NCBI GenBank assembly: GCA_014695195.1
Contig: JACJNW010000015.1
Coordinates: 1 to 49,977, forward strand
Reading direction: 5' to 3'
DNA from: Cyanobacteria bacterium FACHB-DQ100
GTDB taxonomy: Bacteria; Cyanobacteriota; Cyanobacteriia; Leptolyngbyales; Leptolyngbyaceae
Length of the DNA: 49,977 bases
The stretch's first letter is position 1. Each line of letters begins with the position of its first letter. This document shows positions 1 to 10,221 of the stretch, one piece after another. The notes under the pieces are model-generated. The model did no database searches. It was not told the DNA's origin and saw only the letters and a program-made list of their open reading frames with translations. The translations under genes and the position numbers were made by a program.

Positions 1-2
1 AT

Positions 3-71
3 CAGGTGCAGCTTGAAGCCAAACTTCCACAGCTGAGACTCGAAAGAACGTTACAGCTCTTTCAAACGTAG
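3..71 (+). CDS. Possible C-terminal tail of an upstream gene
   Basis: An open frame enters from the left window edge and runs 22 codons to a TAG. It is rich in Leu, Gln and charged residues (ending L-F-Q-T), as expected for a helical C-terminus. The terminator-like hairpin at 31-79 overlaps its last codons, which supports a gene ending here. Too little is visible to name a family, and chance is not excluded. Confidence 0.25.
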   Translation, partial: QVQLEAKLPQLRLERTLQLFQT

Positions 72-88
72 TCTCAGCTTTCTTTTCG
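31..88 (+). terminator. Hairpin with T-rich tail
   Basis: A perfect 10-bp inverted repeat (AGCTGAGACT at 31-40, AGTCTCAGCT at 70-79) is followed by a pyrimidine run, TTTCTTTTC. The loop is 29 nt and contains a further AGAA/TCTT pairing. It looks like an intrinsic terminator for the transcript entering from the left. The rest of 89-363 shows no ORF or RNA I can name; the promoter of the next gene should lie there. Confidence 0.5.
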
Positions 89-363
89 CGCTACCTCCCC
101 GTCGAACTCACGTCAGCACAAAGTGTTTGAGAACTTGGCAGCACGAGGCAAGACCTTACAGGAAGTCTCGAATTCTAGTTTGGACGTTTCCTGGTGTCTT
201 TTCTTTGCGGATCTCGTTTGATCCCAATTATTGAAGAAGTATTCAACAGTTTTTAGGCACGATCGCAATTTTTCTCTTTTATGGGCTGATATCAGCTTCC
301 CAAAATTAGGCGAATTCGTGTCAAATTCTTTAAACTAAAGGGAGTGACTTTGTTGGAGATGCT

Positions 364-1005
364 ATGACCACCACTGTGCAAACCGATGCGCGTGCCTTGT
401 TTCAGGCTGCTTACGAAAATCGGTACACCTGGGACGAAAACTTCCCCGGTTATACGGCAGACGTGACTTACCGCGAAGGCGACAAAACTTACCATGCAAA
501 ATGTCGCATTAATGCCGATTTCACTTTTGATGTGACTGACATCGAAGAGGGAGAAGGTAAAAAGGCAATTCACGGTCAAGTTTGGGAAATTGCAGTTCAC
601 CGGGTTCGTCGGGCGTTTGAAGAAACGCATGGGAAGAACACGTTTACATTAGGTGCAACTGATCCCGATGGAGGCGTTGAGATTTTAGTAGGTGGTAAGT
701 CGGAAGGCGATCGCTACAAGGTTCGCAACAATGAAGTGAGTCTCGTTCACCGCCATATTCATGGAGTGGTTGTGACAATTAACACCTTTAGTAGTCACGA
801 CACTGGAAATGGCTATTTGTCGCACCGCTATGATTCGATTTACAGCGATCCGAAAACGGGAGCTGTCAAAGGTGCGAGGAGTGAGTTTGAAGATCTTTAC
901 GAACAAATTGGCGGATATTACATTCTGACGAGCCGCACCATTACAACTGAGCAGCATAAGAGCGAATTTCTGTTTACGAATGTGCAGCTATTAGAGCGGG
1001 TATAA
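364..1005 (+). CDS. DUF3386 family protein
   Basis: A 213-residue protein that I recognise as the cyanobacterial DUF3386 family, from the N-terminal stretch with ALFQAAYENRYTW and the later VHRHIHGVVV segment. It has no signal peptide or membrane segment, so it is probably soluble and cytoplasmic. GGAG at 355-358 sits 5 nt before the ATG and fixes the start. The following gene (nfu) is 88 bp away on the same strand, with a 20-bp palindrome between them. The biochemical role of the family is unknown to me. Confidence 0.8.
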   Translation: MTTTVQTDARALFQAAYENRYTWDENFPGYTADVTYREGDKTYHAKCRINADFTFDVTDIEEGEGKKAIHGQVWEIAVHRVRRAFEETHGKNTFTLGATDPDGGVEILVGGKSEGDRYKVRNNEVSLVHRHIHGVVVTINTFSSHDTGNGYLSHRYDSIYSDPKTGAVKGARSEFEDLYEQIGGYYILTSRTITTEQHKSEFLFTNVQLLERV

Positions 1006-1036
1006 ACCGCACTCAATCAAGTGCAAGACCCGCACT

Positions 1037-1056
1037 CTCTGAACGATCGTTCAGAG
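1037..1056. promoter_or_regulatory. 20-bp perfect palindrome upstream of nfu
   Basis: CTCTGAACGATCGTTCAGAG is a perfect 20-bp palindrome between the DUF3386 stop and the Nfu start. It lacks a T-run, so it is a poor intrinsic terminator. With no spacer between the arms it resembles an operator for a dimeric regulator, or a processing site. It is centred on CGATCG, so HIP1-related drift is an alternative origin. Confidence 0.4.
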
Positions 1057-1093
1057 TTAGGATTAAAGTTGTCAAGCTGTTAGAAGGTGAATT

Positions 1094-1330
1094 ATGTCTT
1101 TGACACTAACGCCCGAAAATGTCGAAACCGTTCTCGATGAGCTGCGTCCGTATTTGATCTCAGACGGCGGCAATGTGGAATTGGTGGAATTGGACGGTCC
1201 GATCGTGAAGCTGCGCTTACAAGGTGCGTGTGGAAGCTGTCCGAGTTCGACCATGACGCTGAGAATGGGGATCGAACGCCGCTTGCGCGAGATGATTCCA
1301 GAAATTGCTGAAGTCGAACAAGTTTTGTAG
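1094..1330 (+). CDS. nfu: Nfu-type iron-sulfur scaffold protein
   Basis: A 78-residue stand-alone NifU C-terminal domain. The CxxC pair (Cys46 and Cys49, in GACGSCPSS) is the ligand set that holds a [4Fe-4S] cluster bridged between two subunits, for delivery to apo-proteins. In cyanobacteria this small Nfu is the main Fe-S carrier, including for photosystem I. Length and sequence match the family along the full protein, and the ATG at 1094 gives the canonical [10 protein letters not shown] start. The gene ends just before a strong terminator hairpin (1352-1401). Confidence 0.93.
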   Translation: MSLTLTPENVETVLDELRPYLISDGGNVELVELDGPIVKLRLQGACGSCPSSTMTLRMGIERRLREMIPEIAEVEQVL

Positions 1331-1351
1331 GCAAATCCTTATATTGAAAAT

Positions 1352-1401
1352 GGAGGCAAGGGATAGACTATTAAAGGTCTAATCCTTTGCCTCCGTTTTT
1401 T
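1352..1401 (+). terminator. Strong intrinsic terminator after nfu
   Basis: GGAGGCAAGGGATAGAC (1352-1368) pairs with the 18-nt arm at 1377-1394 (GTCTAATCCTTTGCCTCC), with one G-T wobble and one bulge. GTTTTTT follows. The last T of the tract directly touches the ATG of the next gene at 1402, so this may also act as a leader hairpin (attenuator) for the GH57 gene. Confidence 0.85.
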
Positions 1402-3636
1402 ATGCCGCATCCGCTCCACGTTGCATTTATCTGGCATCAACATCAACCTCTCTACAAAAGCCGAGGGGATGCCAACTATTACGCTCCGTCTGAAGGGCAA
1501 TATCGCTTACCCTGGGTACGTCTTCATGGCACAAAAGATTATCTCGATTTAGTGTTGCTTCTGGAGCGCTATCCGAAATTGCATCAGACGGTGAACCTAG
1601 TGCCATCTCTGATGATGCAGATTGAGGACTATGTGGCAGGAACGGCACTCGATCCGTATCTGACGGCAACGGTTACGCCTGTAGAGCAGTTTGATCGCGC
1701 TCTCAAGGAATTCGTGATTGAGCATTTCTTTGATGCGAATCGCCATACGTTGATTGCGCCGCATCCGCGTTATGTAGAGCTTTACGAACAGCGACAAGAT
1801 CGCGGACGAGGTTGGTGTCTAGAGCATTGGAATGCTCTAGATTTTAGTGATTTACTCGCGTGGCATAACTTAGCGTGGATTGATCCACTGTTTTGGGATG
1901 ACCCAGAGATTGCGGCTTGGTTAGAGCAGGGGAAAGGCTTTACGTTGAGCGATCGACAGCGCATTATCGCAAAACATCGCGAAATCATGAGCCGCATTAT
2001 TCCGCAGCATCGCAAAATGCAGGAAGCGGGACAACTTGAGGTGACGACGACTCCTTACACGCATCCGATCTTGCCGTTGTTGGCAGATACCAATTCGGGG
2101 CGGATTGCGGTTCCGAATATGACGCTGCCCGAATCGCGGTTTCAGTATCCGGCGGATATTGAGCGGCATTTGAGAAAAGCATGGCTGATGTATGAGGATC
2201 GATTTGGTCGATCGCCGCGTGGGTTGTGGCCCTCAGAACAGTCGGTCAGTCCTGAGATGCTGCCGTATGTGGCGAAGCAGGGCTTTAATTGGCTGTGTTC
2301 GGATGAAGCGGTTTTAGGCTGGTCGCTGAAACACTTTTTCCACCGGGACGAAACCGGGAATGTTTATGATCCTGAAAAGTTGTATCGTCCGTATCGATTG
2401 GAAACACCTGCGGGAGATTTAGCGATCGTCTTCCGCGATCATCGGTTGTCGGATTTGATTGGCTTTACGTATAGTGCAATGGAGCCAAAACGAGCGGTTA
2501 GTGATTTAGTGGGGCATTTGGAGGCGATCGCGCGATCGTTGAAACCGAACAATGATCAGCCCTGGTTAGTGACGATCGCATTAGACGGTGAAAACTGTTG
2601 GGAATTCTATCCACAAGACGGTAAGCCGTTCTTGGAAATGCTTTATCAAACGCTGAGCGATCACTCTGAGATCAAATTAGTGACCGTTTCAGAGTTTATT
2701 GAGCAATTCCCGCCGACTGAGACGATTGCAGCCGATCAGCTTCATAGTGGCTCGTGGGTGGATGGAAGTTTCACTACTTGGATCGGAGATCCAGCGAAGA
2801 ATCGAGCTTGGGACTTGCTGACTGCTGCAAGGCAAACCTTGGCAAATCATCCTGAAGCAACGGAGGAGAATAATCCTGAAGCTTGGGAAGCACTCTACGC
2901 AGCAGAAGGATCAGATTGGTTTTGGTGGTTTGGAGAAGGACATTCCTCGAATCAGGATGCCATGTTTGATCAATTGTTTCGAGAGCATTTAGCGGCGTTG
3001 TATCGATCGCTGAATGAACCCGTTCCTGAGAATGTGCGTCGTCCGGTCGAAGTGCATGAAGCGCGGGGCGATAGTGCACCACAAGGATTTATTCACCCCG
3101 CGATCGACGGTCGCGGAGATGAGCAGGATTGGGACAAAGCGGGACGACTTGAAGTCGGCGGTGCGCGGGGAACCATGCACCAAAGTAGTTCAATTCAGCG
3201 ACTCTGGTATGGTGTGGATCACTTGAATTTTTATTTGCGCTTGGATTTACAGACCGGAGTGCAAATCGGGAAAGATATTCCACCAGAGCTGAATCTCTTC
3301 TGGTACTACGCGAATCAACCGATGCACAATAGTCCCATCCCATTAGTTGATGTTCCAAATCAAGCGCCTTTGAACTATCACTTTCATCACCATTTGGGTG
3401 TGAATTTGCTGACTCAAACGATTTGGTTGCAGGAAGCAGGTGAACATTTCCGGTGGCAGTCGAAAGCAAGCCGCGCTCAATTGGGAGTCGATCGCTGTGT
3501 TGAAATTGCGATTCCGTGGGCAGACCTGCAAGTCCAGCCGGATTACTCGCTGCAATTGATTGCGGTGTTTTCGGAAGGGGGACGGTATCGGCAAGTGTTG
3601 CCAGAAGATGAAGTGATTGCGATCGTGGTTCCATAA
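1402..3636 (+). CDS. Glycoside hydrolase family 57 protein (alpha-amylase / branching-enzyme type)
   Basis: A 744-residue GH57 enzyme acting on alpha-glucans, probably glycogen or its breakdown products in the cytoplasm. The fold begins at once with FIWHQHQPLY (about residues 9-18), so the ATG at 1402 is preferred over the TTG at 1387. GLWPSEQS carries the expected catalytic Glu of conserved region 3, and TIALDGENCWEFY the Asp of region 4. The last ~170 residues (from about IQRLWYGVDHLNFYL) look like a beta-rich C-terminal domain. GH57 members include amylases, branching enzymes and 4-alpha-glucanotransferases, and the exact activity cannot be read from motifs. No clear ribosome binding site lies outside the terminator hairpin that abuts the start. 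Confidence 0.88.
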   Translation: MPHPLHVAFIWHQHQPLYKSRGDANYYAPSEGQYRLPWVRLHGTKDYLDLVLLLERYPKLHQTVNLVPSLMMQIEDYVAGTALDPYLTATVTPVEQFDRALKEFVIEHFFDANRHTLIAPHPRYVELYEQRQDRGRGWCLEHWNALDFSDLLAWHNLAWIDPLFWDDPEIAAWLEQGKGFTLSDRQRIIAKHREIMSRIIPQHRKMQEAGQLEVTTTPYTHPILPLLADTNSGRIAVPNMTLPESRFQYPADIERHLRKAWLMYEDRFGRSPRGLWPSEQSVSPEMLPYVAKQGFNWLCSDEAVLGWSLKHFFHRDETGNVYDPEKLYRPYRLETPAGDLAIVFRDHRLSDLIGFTYSAMEPKRAVSDLVGHLEAIARSLKPNNDQPWLVTIALDGENCWEFYPQDGKPFLEMLYQTLSDHSEIKLVTVSEFIEQFPPTETIAADQLHSGSWVDGSFTTWIGDPAKNRAWDLLTAARQTLANHPEATEENNPEAWEALYAAEGSDWFWWFGEGHSSNQDAMFDQLFREHLAALYRSLNEPVPENVRRPVEVHEARGDSAPQGFIHPAIDGRGDEQDWDKAGRLEVGGARGTMHQSSSIQRLWYGVDHLNFYLRLDLQTGVQIGKDIPPELNLFWYYANQPMHNSPIPLVDVPNQAPLNYHFHHHLGVNLLTQTIWLQEAGEHFRWQSKASRAQLGVDRCVEIAIPWADLQVQPDYSLQLIAVFSEGGRYRQVLPEDEVIAIVVP

Positions 3637-3643
3637 CACATTG

Positions 3644-3677
3644 GCGATCGTCTGGATGGTTAGACGATCGCTTTTTT
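3644..3677 (+). terminator. Intrinsic terminator after GH57 gene
   Basis: A perfect 10-bp stem (GCGATCGTCT at 3644-3653, AGACGATCGC at 3662-3671) with an 8-nt loop is followed by TTTTTT. The stem contains most of the HIP1 octamer. Confidence 0.9.
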
Positions 3678-3721
3678 GAACCACGTTAAACTGAGAAAAC
3701 CAACTTGTAGGATCAGCGTCG

Positions 3722-4367
3722 ATGACTGCCCTCTCTCCGTCAGCCTCAATCCAGCCGCGCCTCTATACGCCAGAAGAATACCTTGCTTTGGAAGATCAAG
3801 CAGAATTCCGAAGCGAATACCGACAGGGAGAAATTGCGCCTCCTGCTATCGGCACAACAAATCACAACCGAATTGCACGAAATGTGAGTGCAGCGCTACA
3901 TTTTGCGGCTAAGGTGCAAGACGGGGTTTGAGAACTTTATCGGGGATGTGAAGTTGTGGATTCCGCAAGAGCAGCTTTAGACCTAGCCGGATATCATGGT
4001 TGTAGTCGGTGAAGTGGCCTATTACAACAATCGTCGCGATATCATTCTGAATCCTCAAGTCATTATTGAAGTATTGTCTCAATCGACAGAAGACTACGAT
4101 CGATTAGGAAAGTTCGCGAGTTACCGCACCATTCGTAGCTTTGTCGAATATGTTCTGGTTGACCAAAATCGAATTCGAGTGAAACATTTCACAAAGTAAG
4201 CAGCTAAACGTTGGCTACTTCACGATTTAGATGCGGAAGATCGTGAGATTCGATTAAAAAGTATCCCGGTTTCGATCTCGCTGAATGATGTTTACCGCAA
4301 TATAAATTTTTCAGAAACAGAAGTCAGTAAAACAGGAAATTTAGCGGAAATGAGGAGCGATTGCTGA
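3722..4367 (+). pseudogene. Decayed Uma2 (DUF820) family nuclease gene
   Basis: The first frame (3722-3931) gives the Uma2 N-terminus (PRLYTPEEYLALEDQAEF, then TTNHN). A one-base shift near 3920-3932 moves homology to the next frame: FIGDVKLWIPQ, PDIMVV, IIEVLSQST, YVLVDQ. That frame carries stops at 3978 (TAG), 3984 (TAG) and 4197 (TAA) before ending at 4365-4367. Judging from intact relatives as I remember them, the two TAGs replace tyrosines in an LYTYPD motif and the TAA replaces a glutamine. The PD-(D/E)xK catalytic positions remain recognisable, so decay looks recent. Uma2 proteins are abundant, often mobile, cyanobacterial restriction-endonuclease-like proteins of uncertain role. Confidence 0.85.
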
Positions 4368-4389
4368 GATGCGATCGCTCCTCATTTCC
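4346..4389. terminator. Bidirectional hairpin between Uma2 pseudogene and eno
   Basis: A 19-bp stem (4346-4364 with 4371-4389, one G-T wobble) with a 6-nt loop. The right arm contains GCGATCGC. It lies 1 nt from the eno stop codon, so it probably terminates eno on the minus strand as well as the plus-strand transcript. T-tails are short on both sides. Confidence 0.75.
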
Positions 4390-4390
4390 C

Positions 4391-7010
<2,620 letters not shown>

Positions 7011-7046
7011 ACTAATTCCTGTGTCACATCTGGAATGTTCTGAATT

Positions 7047-7466
7047 ATGAGAGCGTGGATTGCGGTTGCACTGTCGGCAGTCATTTGGTTAACGAGCATC
7101 TCGGACGCGTGGGCGTTGATTCAAATCAAGCTATCGGATTTGTCGTATCGAGAATGTTCGGCGGAGATGTCGAAAGGCGCAGTTACAGCGGGCGGTGTGC
7201 CGCAGTCGGCGCGATGCTTTATTGTGTTTGGAAAGGCGACCAATCCCACGAATAAGACGATCGTCAATGCCGATATTTTCGGACGAATTTATGATGCGAA
7301 CGACGATCCGATTATCGAGAACCGTACCCGGTTGGGCGCGATCGAGGAAGTTCCGCCAGGTGTGAGTGAGTTTGAGTTTCAGGTGAATGTGCCTGAGAAT
7401 CAACCGTTGCCGTTGAAGTTGTTGCAGTTCAAAGCAGCAGGATTTACAGGAACAGTGAGACGTTAG
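7047..7466 (+). CDS. Conserved secreted protein, function unknown
   Basis: A 139-residue protein with a clear signal peptide (MRAWIAVALSAVIWLTSISDAWA, cleavage after about residue 23), so it is exported to the periplasm or thylakoid lumen. The mature part contains two cysteines, YRECSA and SARCFIV, that could form a disulfide. It then has a beta-rich region with NPTNKTIVNADIFGRIYD, resembling small proteins that modulate 'additional interactions' by an Ig-like fold. It starts 36 bp after the AI-2E gene and is probably cotranscribed. I do not recognise the family by name. Confidence 0.7.
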   Translation: MRAWIAVALSAVIWLTSISDAWALIQIKLSDLSYRECSAEMSKGAVTAGGVPQSARCFIVFGKATNPTNKTIVNADIFGRIYDANDDPIIENRTRLGAIEEVPPGVSEFEFQVNVPENQPLPLKLLQFKAAGFTGTVRR

Positions 7467-7519
7467 CTCAAAGCTAAATGCGATAGGACTATTACTCGTT
7501 TCTGTAGCCTCGTAAATTC

Positions 7520-8542
7520 ATGCAAAAGCCCCCAACTTCTCAAGTTATCTTCACGGCATCACCCGAATTTGCTCAAGTTGCATTGAACGAAATTCAGCAA
7601 AGCGATCGAGGCTCAAAATTGCTGCAATGGCTTGATCAAGGAGTGGGCTTAATTCAATTAGACACTCTAGATTTCCGCGATTTAGCACCCCGAATTCTAA
7701 AGACAAAGGCTGCATTCATTAGACATCTTTGCCCGGTGAATGACAAAATTCCGCTTGAAATTACACAGTTAAGAGCGGCGATCGCGGCTCAAATCCCTTT
7801 GTTCGATCGAGCTGAAACGCTCTCGATTCAAGTTCGTTCTTCTATTAAAAACATCAATCGATCTGAACTTAGAAACGCTCTTGTTGATGATTTAATCAAT
7901 GCAGGCTTGAAGGTGGAAGCAAAAGATCCAGTCCAAATTATTTCAATTTTCTGTGATAGCACAACTGCTTATCTGGGATTTTCTAATGCTTCAGATAACT
8001 TGAGCAATTGGGCAGGCGGAATGCACCGATTTGCACACGAAGACGAACAGATTTCTAGAGCCGAATTTAAGTTGCTCGAAGCGATCGATGTTTTCAATCT
8101 CAATCTTCCCACCGCAGGATTAGCGCTCGATCTTGGTGCAAGTCCGGGCGGTTGGACAAGAATTCTGAGAAAGCTTGGATTATCCGTGGTTGCCGTTGAT
8201 CCGGGTGATTTAGCTGAATCGCTGCGCTTGGATTCAAACATCACTCATCACCGTCAGCTTGTACAACAGTATTTACCAAACTGCCGCGATCGCTTTGATC
8301 TCATCGTCAATGATATGAGAATGGATGCAGTTGACTCTGCAAAAAACATGATTGCAGCAAGTAAAACGCTTAAAGAAGATGGCATGGCGATCATGACTCT
8401 GAAATTGCCCAGTAAAGGGGTAAAGAGCGTGATTAACAATGCGATCGCACTGCTCGAAGACCATTACGAAGTGATTGGAATTAGAAATCTATTTCACAAT
8501 CGGCAAGAAGTGACAGTCGCGATGCGAACAGCGCCAGAATAA
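7520..8542 (+). CDS. RlmM-like 2'-O-ribose RNA methyltransferase (FtsJ fold)
   Basis: A 340-residue SAM-dependent methyltransferase. The C-terminal Rossmann domain has the SAM-binding loop LDLGASPGGWTRIL and the K-D-K-E tetrad of the RrmJ/FtsJ family: Lys in RAEFKLLEA, Asp in VNDMRMD, Lys in MTLKLP and Glu in QEVTVAM. The N-terminal ~180 residues look like a THUMP-type RNA-binding region, as in RlmM, which methylates C2498 of 23S rRNA. RlmM is therefore the closest known role, but the rRNA target is inferred. The gene converges on rpsD. Confidence 0.8.
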   Translation: MQKPPTSQVIFTASPEFAQVALNEIQQSDRGSKLLQWLDQGVGLIQLDTLDFRDLAPRILKTKAAFIRHLCPVNDKIPLEITQLRAAIAAQIPLFDRAETLSIQVRSSIKNINRSELRNALVDDLINAGLKVEAKDPVQIISIFCDSTTAYLGFSNASDNLSNWAGGMHRFAHEDEQISRAEFKLLEAIDVFNLNLPTAGLALDLGASPGGWTRILRKLGLSVVAVDPGDLAESLRLDSNITHHRQLVQQYLPNCRDRFDLIVNDMRMDAVDSAKNMIAASKTLKEDGMAIMTLKLPSKGVKSVINNAIALLEDHYEVIGIRNLFHNRQEVTVAMRTAPE

Positions 8543-8559
8543 CCCACAATACGACGAAA

Positions 8560-8587
8560 CCTCCCAGCGCTGACGGGGCGCGGGAGG
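8560..8587. terminator. Hairpin between converging RlmM-like gene and rpsD
   Basis: CCTCCC-a-GCGC (8560-8570) pairs with GCGCGGGAGG (8578-8587) around a 7-nt loop with a single bulged A. It is very GC-rich but has only a weak T-tail on the minus strand (GGTTTCG). It probably ends the rpsD transcript. Confidence 0.55.
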
Positions 8588-8636
8588 CTGTCAAAGATAT
8601 TCAATTGCCGCGGAGAATATCAATTTCGGAAAAATC

Positions 8637-9245
8637 TTACGCCTGACGTGAGTAATACTCAACGACCAGCAGTTCATTAATTTGCAGCGCCACCCATTCG
8701 CGATCGATGACTCCGTTCACTTTCCCAGTCATCTTGTTCTTGTCGAACTCCAAATGACTCGGCAAGTTAGACAAACCCGGATATTGCAGGTTTGCTTCGA
8801 CCAATTTGCGAGAGCGATCGCGATCGCGCACCGCAACCACATCTCCCGGACGGCAGTTATAGCTCGCAATGTCTACAACCTTACCATTGACCGTAACGTG
8901 ACCGTGATTCACTAGTTGACGTGCGCCGGGAATCGTCGGAGCCATTCCTAAACGGAACACAGTGTTATCTAACCGCATTTCCAGCAGTTGCAAGAGTACC
9001 TGTCCAGTCGAACCTGCTGCACGGCGGGCTTTCCGCACGTAGCGAAGCAGTTGTTTTTCGCTCACTCCATAGTTGAAGCGAAGCTTTTGCTTTTCTTCTA
9101 GACGAACTGCATATTCTGAGCGTTTCTTACGCGCTTGTCCGTGTTGTCCGGGTGGATAGGCGCGGCGTGCAGATTTACGGGTGAGTCCGGGAAGATCTCC
9201 CAGACGACGGGTGATTCTAAGGCGAGGGCCTCGATATCGCGACAT
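8637..9245 (-). CDS. rpsD: 30S ribosomal protein S4
   Basis: A 202-residue S4, a primary 16S rRNA-binding protein that nucleates small-subunit assembly. The start [22 protein letters not shown] and the S4 RNA-binding domain ([11 protein letters not shown] then [18 protein letters not shown]) are canonical. It lacks the four-cysteine N-terminal zinc motif, the usual form in cyanobacteria. GAGGA lies 7 nt before the ATG. A consensus promoter sits just upstream (9288-9316), abutting the moaB stop, so rpsD can be expressed independently of the genes behind it. Confidence 0.98.
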   Translation of the reverse strand: MSRYRGPRLRITRRLGDLPGLTRKSARRAYPPGQHGQARKKRSEYAVRLEEKQKLRFNYGVSEKQLLRYVRKARRAAGSTGQVLLQLLEMRLDNTVFRLGMAPTIPGARQLVNHGHVTVNGKVVDIASYNCRPGDVVAVRDRDRSRKLVEANLQYPGLSNLPSHLEFDKNKMTGKVNGVIDREWVALQINELLVVEYYSRQA

Positions 9246-9287
9246 TGAACGTTCCTCGTTTGACTCGGAGATTTAAACAACTTTTCT

Positions 9288-9316
9288 AGTATACGACGCG
9301 GAATTCGCGGCTTCAA
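9288..9316 (-). promoter_or_regulatory. Promoter of rpsD
   Basis: On the minus strand, TTGAAG (9316-9311) and TATACT (9293-9288) are separated by exactly 17 bp, which is a near-consensus housekeeping sigma promoter. The -35 box touches the moaB stop codon. The predicted leader is about 35-40 nt. Confidence 0.75.
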
Positions 9317-9811
9317 TTATTTTTTCAATTGAGTGACCAGATGCACTAATTCCGGCAAAATCAGTTGCTCTACTGCCAGTTTTACCGCATTCGATGAGCC
9401 GGGGAGCGAAAAAATCAGCTTGTTTGAATAAACTCCGGCGATCGCTCTCGATGCGATCGCTCTTGATCCGATCTCGGCATAGCTCAGCGATCGAAAGATT
9501 TCCCCGAATCCGGGCAGCGTTTTTTCGAGGAGTTGTTCGATCGCGTCGTAGGTGGTGTCTCTTGGGGCGATGCCTGTTCCACCACTGAGAATCACCGCAT
9601 CGACAGCGAATAGATTGACGAATTGAGCACGAATCTGATCAGGTTCATCGGGCACGATCGCATAATGCGCGATTGTGTGACCGGATTGTTTGAGCAGCGA
9701 TTGGATCAGTTGACCACTGCGATCGGTCTCGATCGTGCGGGTGTCACTGACGGTAATCACGGCACAGGAAACGGCGATCGCAGCTTTATCCGGGTGGGGC
9801 TGATGCGACAT
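9317..9811 (-). CDS. moaB: Molybdenum cofactor biosynthesis protein MoaB/Mog family
   Basis: A 164-residue MoaB/Mog domain protein that binds molybdopterin and adenylylates it before molybdenum insertion. The pterin-binding signature is intact (SGGTGIAPRDTTYDA), as is the C-terminal LPGSSNAVKLA loop. Molybdenum cofactor would serve nitrate reductase in this organism. Its ATG overlaps the psb28 stop by one base (TAATG), indicating translational coupling with psb28. MoaB and MogA are hard to separate by sequence alone, but the length fits MoaB. Confidence 0.88.
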   Translation of the reverse strand: MSHQPHPDKAAIAVSCAVITVSDTRTIETDRSGQLIQSLLKQSGHTIAHYAIVPDEPDQIRAQFVNLFAVDAVILSGGTGIAPRDTTYDAIEQLLEKTLPGFGEIFRSLSYAEIGSRAIASRAIAGVYSNKLIFSLPGSSNAVKLAVEQLILPELVHLVTQLKK

Positions 9812-10146
9812 TACGACTTTGTAAAGCCTAGATCGTTGGATTCAGCGTAGCGATCCATAAACCGCATAAAGCGATCCCAATCTTCCACCGATTTCATGAT
9901 GTAGGTGGCTTCGAGTGCCGCAGGCTGACCGTTGATAAATTTGGCTTTGACTTCGCGGGTGAGCAGTTCGCCTTCTTCGTCGATCATGTACATTCCGGTG
10001 ATGCTATCGGTCTTTTCAGCTTCTAGCGCTTTTGGCTTCTCGAAGATGAAGGTGGCGGCTCCGTTGGTTCCATCTTTGGAGCGGGTTATACGAACATCTG
10101 GGATCACTTCTTCGGTAATGCCTCTTGAAAATTGGATTTCTGCCAT
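9811..10146 (-). CDS. psb28: Photosystem II assembly protein Psb28
   Basis: A 111-residue soluble protein that binds the cytoplasmic face of CP47-containing photosystem II assembly intermediates. The whole sequence is typical, from the start [10 protein letters not shown] through the central [10 protein letters not shown] and [13 protein letters not shown] to the terminal [11 protein letters not shown]. There is no signal peptide or membrane segment, as expected. It lies downstream of the Ser/Thr kinase gene (75-bp gap) and overlaps moaB by one base. The coupling to moaB looks like chance clustering rather than shared function. Confidence 0.96.
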   Translation of the reverse strand: MAEIQFSRGITEEVIPDVRITRSKDGTNGAATFIFEKPKALEAEKTDSITGMYMIDEEGELLTREVKAKFINGQPAALEATYIMKSVEDWDRFMRFMDRYAESNDLGFTKS

Positions 10147-10221
10147 GATGCGAATCGATGAGTATTTTGGATTGGCTCTATTCTCCCATCTTTGCGTAAC
10201 TTAACAAAGGCTTCTCATTTT

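Noticed and set aside
3978-4199. Reassignment or read-through of TAG as tyrosine in the Uma2 gene
   Set aside because: TAG is used as a normal stop by intact neighbours (nfu at 1328-1330, the Wzc-like gene at 29628-29630), and the same gene has a frameshift and an in-frame TAA. Decay is simpler.
8560-8587. Clear intrinsic terminator for the RlmM-like gene
   Set aside because: No T-run follows on the plus strand, so it is listed only as a probable rpsD-side hairpin.
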